This document shows, in pieces, positions 8,770-18,148 of a stretch of DNA of 64,000 bases. This stretch comes from Acidobacteriota bacterium (lineage in GTDB: Bacteria; Acidobacteriota; Terriglobia; Bryobacterales; Bryobacteraceae), in contig JAFDVZ010000020.1 in assembly GCA_018268715.1 (NCBI GenBank), positions 144,788 to 208,787 on the forward strand. Reading direction: 5' to 3'. The notes under the pieces were generated by a model, which saw only the letters and a list, made by a program, of their open reading frames with translations, was not told where the DNA came from and did not search any database. The position numbers and the translations under genes were made by a program. Position 1 is the first letter of the stretch; every line of letters begins with the position of its first letter.

Positions 8770-9486
8770 CTAAAGGGCCTTGAGCAATTCGATGGCTTCG
8801 TCGAGTCGGTCGAACTGCTTTTCAGCGGCCTTGAATTCCCGAGTGTGGACGCAGCGGCGAGCGCCTTTGTGCACGACCGGGTATCGGAGATGGAGCATTT
8901 CGTGAAACATCACGTACTCGACGGCGAGGCGCGGAACCTCTCTGCGATCGAGCAGGCGGCTGATCACGATGACGTGATGCGCGGGATCGTAGTGGCCCAA
9001 GGTGGCGCGCGAGACACGCTGGCTCCAACCGATCTCCGGGCGCGCCATCAGGCCGAAGAAGTACTTGAAGTTCAGCTCCTCAAAGATCTGGCCGAGGTCG
9101 TAGACGGCGCCGCTGGCCGGCGCGATCAGTTTGCGGCCACGCTTCTGCCGGGCGTCTTCGAGAGTGCGCCGCACATCATGACGGTTCAGATACCGGCGAT
9201 AGCAGCTGAGGTATTCGGCCGGGGCGCGCTTGCGGTACAGTTTCGCGACCAGGATGACAACGAGGGCTTCAAAGACCGGCGCGGGAGCGCTCTCGAGCAG
9301 GTCGCTGATGCGGAATTCCAGGCGGTTCCCCTCCATGCGGATGAAGGAGTTCGCATTGGCGAAGGCGCAGAATTCGACGGTGATGGACGGCAGCGGCGTG
9401 CGCGGGCGTAGTTGGCGAAACACGCGAGCGCAGATTTGATCCGGCGTCTCAAAAAAGATGGCCGTTTCCAGTCCGGTCCGAGGCAC
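8770..9486 (-). CDS. SprT-like zinc metalloprotease-fold protein
   Basis: A 238-residue soluble protein with a C-terminal SprT-like/M48-like metallopeptidase core. The segment VMFHEMLHLRYPVVHKGARR contains the HExxH zinc motif, and the following VHTREFKAAEKQF supplies the third His; this spacing is typical of SprT-like and YgjP-like proteins. An upstream GLMARPEIGWSQRVSRATLG block, where the family usually reads like RWGSC, marks the beta-strand before the active-site helix. The N-terminal 100 residues (FCAFANANSFIRMEG) are less familiar. The start given is a GTG at 9486 with no clear ribosome-binding site, so the N-terminus is uncertain. Divergent to the CBS gene. Function may be protein quality control or DNA-protein crosslink repair, but nothing here decides that. 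Confidence 0.75.
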   Translation of the reverse strand: MPRTGLETAIFFETPDQICARVFRQLRPRTPLPSITVEFCAFANANSFIRMEGNRLEFRISDLLESAPAPVFEALVVILVAKLYRKRAPAEYLSCYRRYLNRHDVRRTLEDARQKRGRKLIAPASGAVYDLGQIFEELNFKYFFGLMARPEIGWSQRVSRATLGHYDPAHHVIVISRLLDRREVPRLAVEYVMFHEMLHLRYPVVHKGARRCVHTREFKAAEKQFDRLDEAIELLKAL

Positions 9487-9551
9487 TCGGTTCGATGGTA
9501 GCCGCAGTACGGGGGGCGCCGCAAGCCGCCGCCGTCAGTCGGCAGACCCAC

Positions 9552-9580
9552 TTGATTTGCAGTCCGGCATTTGGTAAGAC
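9552..9580 (+). promoter_or_regulatory. Candidate promoter of the CBS-domain gene
   Basis: TTGATT (9552-9557) and TAAGAC (9575-9580) are 17 bases apart in the divergent spacer between the SprT-like and CBS genes, ending 28 bases before the CBS start. The -10 match is only moderate. Confidence 0.33.
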
Positions 9581-9608
9581 GGTAGCCACCCTGGGAGGGG
9601 ATTACCCC

Positions 9609-10058
9609 ATGAGTCCTTCCGATCGCATACAGGCTCTGCTCGATCAGAAGAGCCGCCAAGTCTGGTCGGTGTCGTCCGACGTCACAGTCTACGAAGCTAT
9701 CGCCGTCATGTCCGCGCGCGAAGTGGGTGCGCTTCCCGTGGTGGATGGCGGCAAACTGGTTGGGATGCTTTCCGAGCGCGACTACGCAAGGAAGGTGATG
9801 CTGCAGGGACGGTCGTCCCGGGAGACCACCGTGGCCGATATTATGTCGACCAACGTTCTAACGATCACGCCGACCCAGACCGTTGAGGACGGAATGATGC
9901 TGATGACGGATCACCGCGTTCGTCATCTTCCCGTCATGTCCGGCGGCGATTTGGTGGGAATCGTCTCGATCGGCGATTTGGTGAACTGGGTGATTTCGGC
10001 GCATCGCGAGGAAATCCACCACCTGAAGAGCTACATCTCCGCAGGCTATCCGGCCTGA
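9609..10058 (+). CDS. CBS-pair domain protein
   Basis: A 149-residue cytoplasmic protein made of two CBS domains, roughly residues 12-70 and 77-135, the pair that binds adenosyl nucleotides and senses energy state. Visible motifs are VYEAIAVMSAREVGALPVVD, VGMLSERDYARKVML, VADIMSTNVLTITPTQTV and RVRHLPVMSGGDLVGIVSIG. There is no fused enzyme or transporter domain. The ATG at 9609 was preferred to upstream in-frame codons because GGGAGGGG lies eight bases before it; the last four G of that element can pair with the CCCC directly before the ATG, which could mask the site. The next gene on this strand is a sensor kinase 381 bases away. The role is likely a small regulatory sensor, but no partner is visible. 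Confidence 0.88.
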   Translation: MSPSDRIQALLDQKSRQVWSVSSDVTVYEAIAVMSAREVGALPVVDGGKLVGMLSERDYARKVMLQGRSSRETTVADIMSTNVLTITPTQTVEDGMMLMTDHRVRHLPVMSGGDLVGIVSIGDLVNWVISAHREEIHHLKSYISAGYPA

Positions 10059-10439
10059 TTCATGCCGAATTCACCGGGAGCCCGCTCCGGCGCGGCTCCC
10101 CTGCCTGCGAACAGCCGGCGGGCAGCGTAGAAACGGTCTGCTTGTACTCCGAAATTCGGGGCGCTAGAATTCAAATTTACGCTATTGTCGGAATCGTTGC
10201 GCTGAAATCGAAGGCGCCGACCGGCGCCCTCATGAAGTCATCACAGGCGTCGCTGAAAACTCGACGCAGTTTCCGGCGACCGTCGCCGTCGTTGACGGCG
10301 CGCCGCAGGCGGCTGTTGGGCGTGAACCCGCGGCAGCCGGCGGAAATCACCCATCCTGCCGCAATGGCCGTCGTCGCGCCCGCTACGTCAGGCCCTTCCG
10401 AGATGCGCGGGCGACTGCACCTAGAGTGAGGAGCGCGAC
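10059..10439 (+). other. Intergenic region without a convincing gene
   Basis: This 381-base gap separates the CBS gene from the sensor kinase. It begins with a hairpin (see 10076-10100). A 95-codon open frame inside it is dominated by Arg, Pro and Ala, has no ribosome-binding site and resembles no known family, so it is not called. The kinase ribosome-binding site (GTGAGGAG) lies at its right end. Confidence 0.5.
10076..10100 (+). terminator. Possible terminator hairpin after the CBS gene
   Basis: GGGAGCC (10076-10082) and GGCTCCC (10094-10100) form a perfect 7-bp stem with an 11-base loop, 18 bases after the CBS stop codon. There is no following T tract, so it could equally stabilise the mRNA end. 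Confidence 0.4.
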
Positions 10440-13400
10440 TTGAATCCCCTCATCAATGATCTCTTACCTCACTTAACCACCCACTGGTGGATATATCTTC
10501 TCAGTCTCATCGTCATTGGCTTCGCTGTTCGCGCCGGGCACCGGCGACGGGTCCGATGGATTCACCGGAGCGAGCAGGAACTGGCCCGCCGCGTGGTGGA
10601 GCGGACCCGCGAGCTCGAGATCGAAATCGAACAGCGGCGAGCTACCGAAGCGGCGTTGAACGAGAGCGTCGCGCGGAGCCGCGAGGCCCATCACCGCTTG
10701 CGATTCCAGGTGGAACGCATGCCGCTGGCCTTCATCGCCTGGGACCGCGACCTTCGCGTGAGCGAATGGAATCAGGCCGCTGTGCGGATTTTCGGATGGA
10801 CCAGCGAGGAAGCCATCGGGAAAGGGCCCTCCGACCTGGTGGCGTCGCAGGAGCCACGGCAGGGCGTCGGCGAACTGCTAGCGGCGATTATGGACGGTTC
10901 GGCCGGCGAGGACGCCAATCAGATCATCGAGGAGAACATCGCAAAGGACGGCACCAAGCTGTATTGCGAGTGGTTCACGTCGCCTATCCGCGACGAAGCC
11001 GGGAATGTGACGCGCATCCTGTCGATGGCGAACGACATCACCGAGCGCAGATGGGCGCAGGAGCACCAGCGGCTTGAGGCGGAGCGGACGTCGTTCCTGC
11101 TGGATCTCCACCGGCTGGCGCCGACGCTGACGGATCGCGAGATCTATGAGTATGTCCTCGAAAAAGCGGCGGTGCTGACGTCGAGCCGGAAGAGCTATCT
11201 GTCCAGGATCAGCGACGATGAGACCGGAATCACGACGTTGGCAATGAGTAAGGATGGCGCGCGGTCGACCGTGGCCAGCCAGGAGGCTCCCACGCCGCTT
11301 TCGTCGGTCGGACCGTGGGCGGACGCCGCCCGTCAGCGCAGACCGGTGGTTCACAATCGTTACCGGCAAACCGCCGAGGAGCGAGGCTTGGCGGCGCAGG
11401 ACACCAACGTCACTCGACATATGGGGGCGCCTGTCATCGAGGGTGGGAGCGCGAGGTTGCTGCTCGGGGTTGCGGATAAGCCGTCGGATTACACGAACGA
11501 CGACGTTACACGTCTTCAACTGGTGGCGAACGAACTACACAAGGTGATTACCGCGCGCCGGGCGGAAGAGTCGCTTCGTCAAAGCGAGGCCCGGAATCGC
11601 GGGGTGTTGCAGGCGATACCGGATCTGATCTTCGTTCTGACCAACGATGGAGTGCTGTTGGATCACAAGGCCGGCAGGAACGTGCGCCTGTCCGCGCCTT
11701 CGGAGTCACTCCTCGGCAGACCGATCGCCGATGTTCTACCCCCGGACGCCGCCACGCAGGCGCTGGCCTGCCTGCATCAGGCGCTGACAACCGGAGAGGT
11801 TCAGCCGTTCGATTACGAACTCACCCTGCCTGGAGAGACCGCTCCGCGAAGCTATAACTGCCGCATGTCGGCGATCGCCGAGGATCAGGCTTTACTGCTT
11901 GTCCAGGATGTCACTGACCGGCGGCGTTCCGAACGCGAGCGAGCTAGTCTTTTCACGGCCATCGAGCAAGCCGGCGAATCGGTGGTGATCACCGATCCCG
12001 ACGGCATCATCCTGTACTGCAACCCGGCCGTCGAAAGGACGAGCGGTTACAACCGCGCCGAGATCATCGGCCGGAAACCGTCGATGACGAAGTCCGGACG
12101 GCAGGACGCCGACTTCTATCGCAAACTCTGGGCAACGATCACCGCCGGCAAGGTCTGGATGGGCCGGTTTACGAATCGGCGTCGCGACGGCACCTTATAC
12201 GAAGAGGACGCCACGATTTCTCCCATTCACGACGAATCGGGCAGAATTTCCGGCTATGTCGCGGTGAAGCGGGATGTCACACAACAGTCAGAGTTAGAGG
12301 CGCAGCTGTGGCAGGCGCAGAAACTGGAGAGCATCGGCCGACTGGCCGGCGGCATCGCACACGATTTCAACAACCTGCTGACGGTTATCAATGGCTATAG
12401 CGACCTGATGTATTCGCGGCTGCCTGAATCGGGCCGGCTTCGCGAGTGGCTGTCTGAAATCCGGAAGGCCGGGGCGATGGCCTCCGATCTGACTCAGCAG
12501 TTGCTGGCGTTCAGTCGTAAAAGAATCATCGAACCGAAGCCGCTGGAGCTTAACCAGGTGGTCCACGACACCCGGGAGATGTTACGCCGAATCATGGGCG
12601 AGGACATCGAATTCGAAACCGCGCTCGCGCCCAACGCCGGGCAGGTGCTGGCGGACACCGCGCAACTGCACCAGGTGCTAATGAATCTGACCGTCAACGC
12701 CCGCGACGCGATGCCCACCGGCGGCAAGCTCACGATCGAGACATCCAAGGAGGAGTTCGACGAGGAGTATTGCGCGGCGTTCCCCGACCTGACTCCTGGG
12801 AGTTACGTCCGACTCAGCGTCAGCGACACCGGCGCCGGGATGGACGAGGAGACACAGCGGCGGATTTTCGAGCCCTTCTTCACCACCAAGGACAAGGGTC
12901 TTGGCACGGGTCTTGGACTCTCCACCGTCTACGGGATTGTGCGCCAGTGCAGCGGCGCAATTCGAGTGCACAGCCGCCCCGGGCTTGGCACGCAATTCGA
13001 GGTCTTCCTGCCACGGCTCGAGTGCGACGCCGACATCGCCGCGGCCGTGCCCATACTATCGCTGCTGGGCGGGTCTGAAACAGTGTTGGTGGTGGAGGAC
13101 CAGGATGATGTCCGGCGGCTGGCTGTCGACGCGCTGCGGAGTTATGGTTTTCGAGTGCTTGAGACGGCCTCCGGAGGCGACGCTTTGGTGTTGGTCCAAC
13201 ATCACTCGGGGCCGATCCATTTGATGCTGACCGACGTTGTCATGCCCAGGATGACTGGCAAAGAGCTCGCCGAACGACTGAAAAACCACCGTCCGCTCAT
13301 GCAGGTGTTATTCATGTCCGGTTACGCCGAGGATGTTATCGCTCACCATGGAGTCCTCGATCAGGGCGTGGACTTCATTCCCAAACCATTCACGCCGGAA

Positions 13401-13466
13401 GGATTGGCGAGGAAAGTCCGTGAGATGCTGGGCAGGGATGGAGTGGCGGCCGCGGCGAAGGCTTGA
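10440..13466 (+). CDS. Membrane-anchored hybrid sensor histidine kinase with PAS, GAF and receiver domains
   Basis: A 1008-residue hybrid kinase. Order: one membrane segment (about 13-30, WWIYLLSLIVIGFAVRAG), a coiled linker, PAS (about 82-205), GAF-like (about 215-375), PAS (about 385-500), PAS/PAC (about 505-620), HisKA with the phospho-acceptor His641 in GGIAHDFNNLLTVINGYSDL, HATPase (NARDAMP; DTGAGM; FTTKDKGLGTGLGLSTVYG) and a C-terminal receiver whose phosphorylatable Asp932 lies in LMLTDVVMPRMTG, with the conserved Lys in FIPKPFTPEG. The start is a TTG at 10440 with GAGGAG upstream. No response regulator is adjacent, so the output is probably passed through phosphotransfer to a distant partner. 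The signal is unknown; nothing suggests a periplasmic sensor domain. Confidence 0.93.
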   Translation: MNPLINDLLPHLTTHWWIYLLSLIVIGFAVRAGHRRRVRWIHRSEQELARRVVERTRELEIEIEQRRATEAALNESVARSREAHHRLRFQVERMPLAFIAWDRDLRVSEWNQAAVRIFGWTSEEAIGKGPSDLVASQEPRQGVGELLAAIMDGSAGEDANQIIEENIAKDGTKLYCEWFTSPIRDEAGNVTRILSMANDITERRWAQEHQRLEAERTSFLLDLHRLAPTLTDREIYEYVLEKAAVLTSSRKSYLSRISDDETGITTLAMSKDGARSTVASQEAPTPLSSVGPWADAARQRRPVVHNRYRQTAEERGLAAQDTNVTRHMGAPVIEGGSARLLLGVADKPSDYTNDDVTRLQLVANELHKVITARRAEESLRQSEARNRGVLQAIPDLIFVLTNDGVLLDHKAGRNVRLSAPSESLLGRPIADVLPPDAATQALACLHQALTTGEVQPFDYELTLPGETAPRSYNCRMSAIAEDQALLLVQDVTDRRRSERERASLFTAIEQAGESVVITDPDGIILYCNPAVERTSGYNRAEIIGRKPSMTKSGRQDADFYRKLWATITAGKVWMGRFTNRRRDGTLYEEDATISPIHDESGRISGYVAVKRDVTQQSELEAQLWQAQKLESIGRLAGGIAHDFNNLLTVINGYSDLMYSRLPESGRLREWLSEIRKAGAMASDLTQQLLAFSRKRIIEPKPLELNQVVHDTREMLRRIMGEDIEFETALAPNAGQVLADTAQLHQVLMNLTVNARDAMPTGGKLTIETSKEEFDEEYCAAFPDLTPGSYVRLSVSDTGAGMDEETQRRIFEPFFTTKDKGLGTGLGLSTVYGIVRQCSGAIRVHSRPGLGTQFEVFLPRLECDADIAAAVPILSLLGGSETVLVVEDQDDVRRLAVDALRSYGFRVLETASGGDALVLVQHHSGPIHLMLTDVVMPRMTGKELAERLKNHRPLMQVLFMSGYAEDVIAHHGVLDQGVDFIPKPFTPEGLARKVREMLGRDGVAAAAKA

Positions 13467-13477
13467 TCCGGAGAGGT

Positions 13478-13511
13478 GGGACGCACCCTCGAACTTGCAG
13501 CGATGCGTCCC
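13478..13511. terminator. Bidirectional terminator hairpin between convergent genes
   Basis: GGGACGCA (13478-13485) pairs perfectly with TGCGTCCC (13504-13511) across an 18-base loop. It lies between the stop codons of the sensor kinase (plus) and the exported repeat protein (minus), as expected for a shared terminator. No T tract follows on either strand. Confidence 0.55.
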
Positions 13512-13520
13512 GACAGACAG

Positions 13521-15377
13521 TTAATTCAGTTCGGTCTCAAGAACCCAGAAGGTCCATTCTTCAGTCCAGTCTTCATCGCCGATTCCGCCAATGAAGCGCG
13601 CGGTCTGGTCGAAGAAGCCATCGTCAGGAGGCTGCACCCAGCCAGCGCGGAAGATCGGGCTTGAGAACAGCCCGGTCCAGTCCGGATCGCTGTACTCAAA
13701 CGGCCGCGTGAACAACGGATCCGCCACAAGAATGTTCTTGCCGGCTCCGTTCCCCTTCTGCCCCTGCGCGTACGCGAGGTTGTACGCCGAGGACGAAGCG
13801 GACGACTGGATCTGCCCGGTGATTGTGTTGGCTCCCTTCGTGCCAATGTTGTTACTCCAGCAAAGCACTCCGTTCATCTTCAGATTCCCGGCGTCGGCCT
13901 GCGCCTGAGTATTGGCGTCGTTAATGTCGAAGCACGGGCTGTAAAAGTTAGACACCACCATGTTGTTAAACGAACCGCGGCTGCCCCGGCGAAGGAACAA
14001 GCCCGGCGCATTCGACTCGTCATAGCCGGGGATGCCGCTTCCAACGTAGGTGACGTTGAACATCGTTGGGTTCGAGTATGGCGTGCCCGCTTGATCATAT
14101 TCGCTGTTGTCGCCCTCAAGGCCGCGATTTCCGGGCGAGTCGGGGCTCTGGTACATCAGCCCGAATTGCAGGCGTCCGGTCCAGCCCAGTTGGTAGTCCG
14201 TATAGTCATCCGCGCCGAGGCCGCCGACGAGCCACTTAGCGTCCATCGTGCCGCCGAACCATTCGAACGAATCATCCTTCCCGTAGATCGCCTGCAAGTG
14301 TTCGGCGACGGTATCGGAGCCGCATCCGCCCCATGTAAACGAGTTCAGTTCGTTATTCGGCGAGAGGATCGTTCCAGCGAACTCGACCCGAACGTACCGC
14401 AGCGTGCCGCAGTTGTGCTTCGGATCGGTTCCGCCGTACACGCTGTCCGGATTGCCAACCAGTCCTTCAATGTAGAACGTGCCTGGGGCGTTCTTACAGC
14501 CCTCAGCCGGGCAGATGCCCGTTCCCCCAGGGATGTTGCCGCCGACGTTGATCGGGGCCTTTCCCAACATCACCAAACCGCCCCAATCACCGCGGCTGCG
14601 CTGTCCGAATGGCAGCGAACTCGTCATAATGATCGGCCGGGCCTTGGTTCCGCTCGCCATGATCTTGCCCGAAGTGGTGACAATCAAGGCCGACGGAGGA
14701 GTCGTTCCCGGTTCGCCGATTACGAAAGTCCCCGGCTCGACGGTCAACGTTGCGTTGTTCTTCACATAGATGACGCCCTTGAGATGCCATTCGATATCGT
14801 TTGTGAGGGTCCGGTCGCCAGTGATCTCACTGGAAATCGTGGTGACGCCCTTCACCACGCCGATCTTCATATAGGAACTCTTCACGACGTGGGTGCCCGT
14901 GTAATCGCGGAGTTGGACCACCAGGGTGTGCATGCCGTATTCGGAGGGCGCCGTGATGGCCGCGAACTTCCCCCCCGCGCCGGCGAGGACCGCCTTGCTC
15001 CCATCGGCCAACTGCATCGGCTGGAAGCCCTTGTCAGCCGTATTGCCGTTGATATCCGTCGCATCTTCGCCTCCGCCCGGCAGGAAGGTCTTCTTGCCGG
15101 TCTGGTTGTTCTGGCGATAGACGAACACCGTATAGGGATACAGGTCGCCGTTCGTCTTGATCGTCCACTTCAGCGTGACCGCCTGGCCTGGCTGGTAGGT
15201 GTACTTATCGCTCCAGATCCACATCGCCAACTTCGCCCGCGGGCCGTTGTAAGTCGACGCCTGAGGCGATACCGCCGCCATGTGCTCAGCGGTGGTCCTG
15301 CTGACCGGGATGAGACGCTGACCGGCGGCCAGCGCCGCAACGGCAACTCCCAGCATCAGTAAACTATAAACTCGCAT
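13521..15377 (-). CDS. Exported repeat (beta-helix-like) protein of a TonB locus
   Basis: A 618-residue exported protein with signal peptide MRVYSLLMLGVAVAALAAGQ. The first ~190 residues form beta-rich domains (AMWIWSDKYTYQPGQAVTLK resembles an extracellular Ig-like module). From about 200 on it matches a family common in Bacteroidetes and Proteobacteria, recognisable by LTVEPGTFVIGEPG, GDWGGLVMLGKAPIN, LRYVRVEFAG and KDDSFEWFGGTMDAKWLVGG, which probably forms a right-handed beta-helix. Members are often encoded beside TonB-dependent receptors, as here: it starts 20 bases after the receptor stop with GAGGAG before its ATG. Biochemical role is unknown; a surface-exposed partner of the receptor is the simplest reading. 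Confidence 0.8.
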   Translation of the reverse strand: MRVYSLLMLGVAVAALAAGQRLIPVSRTTAEHMAAVSPQASTYNGPRAKLAMWIWSDKYTYQPGQAVTLKWTIKTNGDLYPYTVFVYRQNNQTGKKTFLPGGGEDATDINGNTADKGFQPMQLADGSKAVLAGAGGKFAAITAPSEYGMHTLVVQLRDYTGTHVVKSSYMKIGVVKGVTTISSEITGDRTLTNDIEWHLKGVIYVKNNATLTVEPGTFVIGEPGTTPPSALIVTTSGKIMASGTKARPIIMTSSLPFGQRSRGDWGGLVMLGKAPINVGGNIPGGTGICPAEGCKNAPGTFYIEGLVGNPDSVYGGTDPKHNCGTLRYVRVEFAGTILSPNNELNSFTWGGCGSDTVAEHLQAIYGKDDSFEWFGGTMDAKWLVGGLGADDYTDYQLGWTGRLQFGLMYQSPDSPGNRGLEGDNSEYDQAGTPYSNPTMFNVTYVGSGIPGYDESNAPGLFLRRGSRGSFNNMVVSNFYSPCFDINDANTQAQADAGNLKMNGVLCWSNNIGTKGANTITGQIQSSASSSAYNLAYAQGQKGNGAGKNILVADPLFTRPFEYSDPDWTGLFSSPIFRAGWVQPPDDGFFDQTARFIGGIGDEDWTEEWTFWVLETELN

Positions 15378-15397
15378 GGTTGTCTCCTCGTGTACTG

Positions 15398-18148
15398 TCA
15401 GAAAAATGAGTAACTAACGCCGATCTGAAAAGTGCGGCCAAGGCGATAGTCACGCTGCACGAAGCTGCCCTGCATCCAGCGGTAGTCGTTGTCGCCAAGA
15501 TTCTCCGCTTCGAACTGGAGATTGCAGCGACCCCTTTCGCCGAACGAGTAACGGTAGACGAAGTCCAGATAGGTGTTGCCTTCCTGATAGATATCCGGCA
15601 GTTTGAATGTTCCGACATCGCTGATCCGGCGGGACGCGTAGTTCACGAAGAACTTCGCGTCGCTACGCCACGCCGGCCTCGCCCACTGCAACACCGCATT
15701 CGCGAGATAGCGCGACTGCCCCAGCAGAGGACGTTTCTGGGACGTGATGATGGTGGCGTCCTCCGGCTTGATCTCAATGTTGGAATCCACCAGAGTGAAG
15801 TTCGCCGAAACGGCGTAGTCTTTGAGCCGCCGGCTGAAGGACGCCAGAGAGCGTCGGAACTCGAGTTCCATGCCAACATTGCGCGCACCCTGAGCATTGA
15901 CGAAGGTCTGGCGAAGGTCGTTCGACGGGACGATGGTCTGCTCGATGGGATTCGTGAAGGTCTTCGCGAAGAAACTGGCGGCGATCACCTGATTGCTTCC
16001 GGTGAACCACTCCCAACGCGCGTCGTAATTATTGATGACGGCACGCTGCAACTCCGGATTTCCCTGTGTAACAAATCCGCCCAGCACGTTATTGAAGTCG
16101 AATGGCGATAACTCACGGAAGTCCGGACGGGAAACGGTCCGGCTATAGGACAACCGGAAGTTCTGTCGTCCGGAGATGGCGTAGATGACATTCACGGCCG
16201 GCGCGGGATCCCGGTTCGCGAGGCCCGCCCTTACCGGCGTCGCGTTCGGCACACGATTGTCCACCGTGGTCACAATCTGCTCCGCATCTTCCACTCGAAC
16301 CCCGCCTTCGACGCGCCACCGCGGGCCCAGGCTGAGATCCACCATGGCGTAACCCGCGTGGATGTTCATCTCGGCGGAGTAGGTGTCGGTGCCACGCGTG
16401 AACTCGTTAATCTGGAAGCCGTCGGGACGGATATTGGAGGCGGCGAAGAGGTCGTTACTCGGCAGGTAAAGGTTCAGAGTTGAGAAGTTCTGCGGCGAGA
16501 ACTGGAACCGTCGAGCGTTGAAGTCTCGCCGGCGCACGGTGACCCGAACTCCGGTCTTGAACAGACCCGATATTCCACCCTTGAAGAATGGAATGCTGTA
16601 ATCCGCCTGGGGTTCGTAGATGCGATCGTTCAGGTCAGTGAAGAAGCGGAGACCCGATGAGCCGGAGGCCGCAAAGATGTAGCGGCCATCGGGCACCTGG
16701 TTGCGGATCACCTCGCGCAGATCGGGTTCGTTACGCCCCGAATTGGAATAGGTGAACTGCCAGTGCACGAGACTGTTGCGGAGTCCCGGGAACGAATGGT
16801 CGCCTTCCACGCCCGTAGAGAACAGCGAGCGTTCGACGTACCGGAGCCGTTCGGCCGACAGGTAAGAGTCGACGCCGCCATCGTAGCCAGAGAACTCGCG
16901 TGCGGTCTTTTCGCCTTCGTGCGTATAAGTATTGAGGAAGACCAGTTTATGGTTCGGAGTCAACCGCACCGCGCCGTTCAGGATGACGCCCATCCGAGCC
17001 TCTTCCGAATACTCGTGAAACTCCGGATATTCGGTAAAGATGATAGGGCTACCAGCGCCCTGCCGAAGGTAGCGCTGTAACTCGTTCTGCGTCTGTGGCT
17101 TATTGGAGAAGGTGAACGCGCCTACGATGCCGAACCGGCCGAACGTCCCGCCGCCGGCCGCGGACCAATCCACAGCCGGACGCATCGAGCCAATCGCCGT
17201 AGGCTGCCAATTGTCGGAGAAGGCGCGCCCGAATGATTGCAGCTCGCTCTTGCTGAACTGCCCTGGAAAAAGGCGGGCGTCGCTGGGAATCGCGGAAGGA
17301 AGCGATCGCGCGCCGGATCCGAATCCGAAGAAATCCGACGCTCCGCCACCCGGGTAAGTCAGAAACCGGTCGAAGCTTGTGACGGTATTGAAGGTGGTCT
17401 TGGTGGAGATATTGAATACGCGCTGAGTGGGGAACTCGATCGTTCGCAACTGGACCAGGCCGCCTGAGAATTCGGCCGGCAGGTCCGGCGAATACGTCTT
17501 CGCAATCTTAATGTTCTCGATTAGTCCCGCTGGGAACAAATCCAGTGGAACCACGCGCTTTTCCGGCTCCGTGGTCGGGATCAGAGCGCCGTTCAACTGC
17601 GTCGCGCTGTAACGTTCCCCAAGGCCGCGGACGTACACGAACCCGCTGCCAACCACGCTCACGCCGGTCACCTTCTGCAGCGCACCGGCGGCGTCCGACG
17701 ACACGCCCGTGGCCAGTTCATCACGACCGATCCCATCGCTCACCACAGCCGACAGTTTCCGTTCCTGCAGCATCGCCTCGGCCGTCGCCTCAATCGCTCC
17801 AACGCTGCTAACCACCTCAACCGTGGTTGTTACGGAGAGATTTGAGAGCACAGTGCTCGCCTCGGTCAACTCCCGAGCCTTGACCGCCACGCCAGTGACA
17901 TCGACCGGCGCATAGCCGCGTGCGCTGAACCGCAGCACGTAGGTTCCGGGCGACAGCGCGAACGTGAACCGCCCATCCGTGTCGGTCACATTCGAGTCGC
18001 TCGTCGAACCGTTGATCGCAATCGATGCGCCAACAACCGGTCTGCCGGTCTGACTGTCAAGAACGCTTCCGGCGACAGTCCCAGTTTCAGTCTGGGCGAG
18101 CAAGGCGGCGTGACTCAGAATGATCGCCAGCAATATTCTACTGGACAA
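15398..18148 (-). CDS. TonB-dependent outer-membrane receptor with carboxypeptidase-regulatory-like N-terminus
   Basis: A 916-residue outer-membrane transporter. Signal peptide MSSRILLAIILSHAALLAQ, then a CarboxypepD_reg-like domain (about 23-100, GTVAGSVLDSQTGRPVVGAS), a plug domain (about 130-240; GSGFVYVRGLGERYSATQLN) and a long beta-barrel ending in an aromatic residue (GRTFQIGVSYSFF), as barrels require for assembly. The start is a TTG at 18148 with GAGGT seven bases upstream; it overlaps the end of the preceding gene by 11 bases, so translation is likely coupled. It is full length, unlike the decayed receptor at 25.5-28.2 kb. Substrate cannot be told from sequence; the family includes protein, peptide, carbohydrate and metal-complex importers. 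Confidence 0.92.
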   Translation of the reverse strand: MSSRILLAIILSHAALLAQTETGTVAGSVLDSQTGRPVVGASIAINGSTSDSNVTDTDGRFTFALSPGTYVLRFSARGYAPVDVTGVAVKARELTEASTVLSNLSVTTTVEVVSSVGAIEATAEAMLQERKLSAVVSDGIGRDELATGVSSDAAGALQKVTGVSVVGSGFVYVRGLGERYSATQLNGALIPTTEPEKRVVPLDLFPAGLIENIKIAKTYSPDLPAEFSGGLVQLRTIEFPTQRVFNISTKTTFNTVTSFDRFLTYPGGGASDFFGFGSGARSLPSAIPSDARLFPGQFSKSELQSFGRAFSDNWQPTAIGSMRPAVDWSAAGGGTFGRFGIVGAFTFSNKPQTQNELQRYLRQGAGSPIIFTEYPEFHEYSEEARMGVILNGAVRLTPNHKLVFLNTYTHEGEKTAREFSGYDGGVDSYLSAERLRYVERSLFSTGVEGDHSFPGLRNSLVHWQFTYSNSGRNEPDLREVIRNQVPDGRYIFAASGSSGLRFFTDLNDRIYEPQADYSIPFFKGGISGLFKTGVRVTVRRRDFNARRFQFSPQNFSTLNLYLPSNDLFAASNIRPDGFQINEFTRGTDTYSAEMNIHAGYAMVDLSLGPRWRVEGGVRVEDAEQIVTTVDNRVPNATPVRAGLANRDPAPAVNVIYAISGRQNFRLSYSRTVSRPDFRELSPFDFNNVLGGFVTQGNPELQRAVINNYDARWEWFTGSNQVIAASFFAKTFTNPIEQTIVPSNDLRQTFVNAQGARNVGMELEFRRSLASFSRRLKDYAVSANFTLVDSNIEIKPEDATIITSQKRPLLGQSRYLANAVLQWARPAWRSDAKFFVNYASRRISDVGTFKLPDIYQEGNTYLDFVYRYSFGERGRCNLQFEAENLGDNDYRWMQGSFVQRDYRLGRTFQIGVSYSFF

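Noticed and set aside
10142..10429. 95-codon frame between the CBS and kinase genes
   Set aside because: Arg- and Pro-rich, no ribosome-binding site, no family; the stretch is treated as non-coding.
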